5,389 bases of DNA, from NCBI GenBank assembly GCA_024275215.1, contig JAJRZO010000226.1, positions 1 through 5,389 of the forward strand, written 5' to 3'. Shown here one piece after another: positions 4,631-5,389 of the stretch; position 1 is the stretch's first letter, and each line of letters begins with the position of its first letter. The notes under the pieces were generated by a model. That model did no database searches. It saw only the letters and a program-made list of their open reading frames with translations, and had not been told where the DNA came from. The position numbers and the translations under genes were made by a program. The stretch comes from Candidatus Zixiibacteriota bacterium (GTDB taxonomy: Bacteria > Zixibacteria > MSB-5A5 > JAABVY01 > JAHJOQ01).

Positions 4631-5389
4631 ATGAATTTCGCTGTCGATGTCAGGAGTCTCGGGAAAACATTCGGAGATTTCGTCGCTGTCGACAATATCA
4701 GTTTCACAGTTTCAAAAGGCGATGTTTTCGGATTCCTTGGAGCTAACGGCGCAGGTAAATCGACTACTATCAGGATGCTCTGCGGCCTTCTCGGATCGAC
4801 ATCAGGAACAGCAATCGTAGCCGGACATGATATCAACACCCAGCCGGAACAGGTCAAGATCAGGATTGGCTATATGTCGCAAAGATTCTCGCTCTACGAG
4901 GATCTTACTGTGCGAGAAAATATCAAATTCTTCGGCAGCGCGTACGGCATGTTTGGTGGCACACTCGAAAAGAGAATGGGTTGGGCGATTGAGATGTCAA
5001 ATCTTACTGGCATGGAAGCCAGACGGACAAGTGAACTGCCCGGCGGCTGGAAACAACGTCTCGCGCTCGCATGCGCGGTGCTGCATGGGCCTGAGATCGT
5101 ATTCCTCGATGAACCGACGAGTGGAGTCGATCCCGTTTCACGCCGCAGTTTCTGGAATTTGATCCAGAACCTGTCCGATGAGGGAGTGACCGTTTTTGTG
5201 ACGACTCATTATCTTGACGAAGCCGAATACTGCAATCTTATAGCACTGATCCATGCCGGAAGAATCATTGCTCAGGGAAGCCGGCGAGAACTCAAGGCAA
5301 GGTACATTTCCGACCCGATGTTTGAAATTGAATGTGAGAATCCTCTTCTCGCTACAGAAACACTGAAACAGTGTGATGCCGTCATCGAA
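4631..5389 (+). CDS. ABC-2 type exporter ATPase, second subunit (degenerate signature), C-terminus cut off
   Basis: From ATG at 4631, ten bases after AAAAGG, 253 codons stay open to the window end. Motifs: Walker A GANGAGKS (37-44), Q-loop Gln84 in GYMSQRFSLYEDLTV, signature LPGGW (136-140, where LSGGQ is usual), Walker B IVFLDE (156-161, catalytic Glu161), D-loop SGVD, and a normal H-loop His193 in VTTHYLDEAEYC. The C-terminal domain begins near 225 and is incomplete. It resembles the C-terminal half of E. coli YbhF, which I recall also has a deviant signature (LPLGF). Its altered signature would serve the first ATPase's site, while its own Walker and His residues pair with the first subunit's LSGGM to give an active site. 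The two proteins are clear paralogues. The permease gene or genes would be expected directly downstream, outside the window. Confidence 0.95.
   Translation, partial: MNFAVDVRSLGKTFGDFVAVDNISFTVSKGDVFGFLGANGAGKSTTIRMLCGLLGSTSGTAIVAGHDINTQPEQVKIRIGYMSQRFSLYEDLTVRENIKFFGSAYGMFGGTLEKRMGWAIEMSNLTGMEARRTSELPGGWKQRLALACAVLHGPEIVFLDEPTSGVDPVSRRSFWNLIQNLSDEGVTVFVTTHYLDEAEYCNLIALIHAGRIIAQGSRRELKARYISDPMFEIECENPLLATETLKQCDAVIE

Noticed and set aside
4827..5162. Rightward open frame in another phase within the second ATPase gene
   Set aside because: The ATPase frame from 4631 to the window end holds all ABC motifs and is open throughout; this one is a shadow.

Overview
This 5,389-base bacterial window has two parts. 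Bases 1 to about 660 are AT-rich. Two sample 180- and 60-base stretches that I counted by hand gave about 31% G+C in the spacer at 181-360 and 43-55% in the operon downstream. The AT-rich part holds the 5' end of a leftward gene for an exported protein (1-165), a leftward tRNA-Arg(UCU) gene (390-463), and a divergent promoter region.

From 681 to the window end runs one rightward, tightly packed operon (gaps of -4, 13, 18 and 20 bases). In order it encodes a TetR-family repressor, a lipoprotein membrane-fusion (HlyD-type) adaptor, an ABC ATPase, a TolC-type outer-membrane channel, and a second, related ABC ATPase that is cut by the right edge. It reads as a complete regulated tripartite exporter of the ABC-2/YbhFSR-YbhG type: the regulator senses a compound, the ATPases drive an inner-membrane permease, the adaptor bridges the periplasm, and the TolC-like trimer forms the exit. 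The permease genes are not in the window and most likely follow the second ATPase.

The most notable observation concerns the two ATPases, which carry complementary defects. The first has a normal signature motif but Pro instead of the H-loop His. The second has a normal H-loop but an LPGGW signature instead of LSGGQ. In a head-to-tail heterodimer both defects fall in the same nucleotide site, leaving one consensus and one degenerate site. The two genes look like separated halves of a YbhF-like tandem ATPase with the outer-membrane channel gene placed between them.

The leader of the operon has a strong sigma70-like promoter followed at once by a GGAAAC/GTTTCC dyad that is a good candidate operator for the TetR protein, a near-direct repeat of its right arm just before the preferred start codon, an unused Shine-Dalgarno sequence, and an AT-rich 10-bp inverted repeat.

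The organism is a diderm (TolC-type channel, lipoprotein adaptor). The tRNA lacks an encoded CCA tail, which argues against Enterobacterales, where CCA is usually encoded. I cannot name the phylum with confidence; the exporter resembles those of environmental Gram-negative lineages, but this is an impression only.
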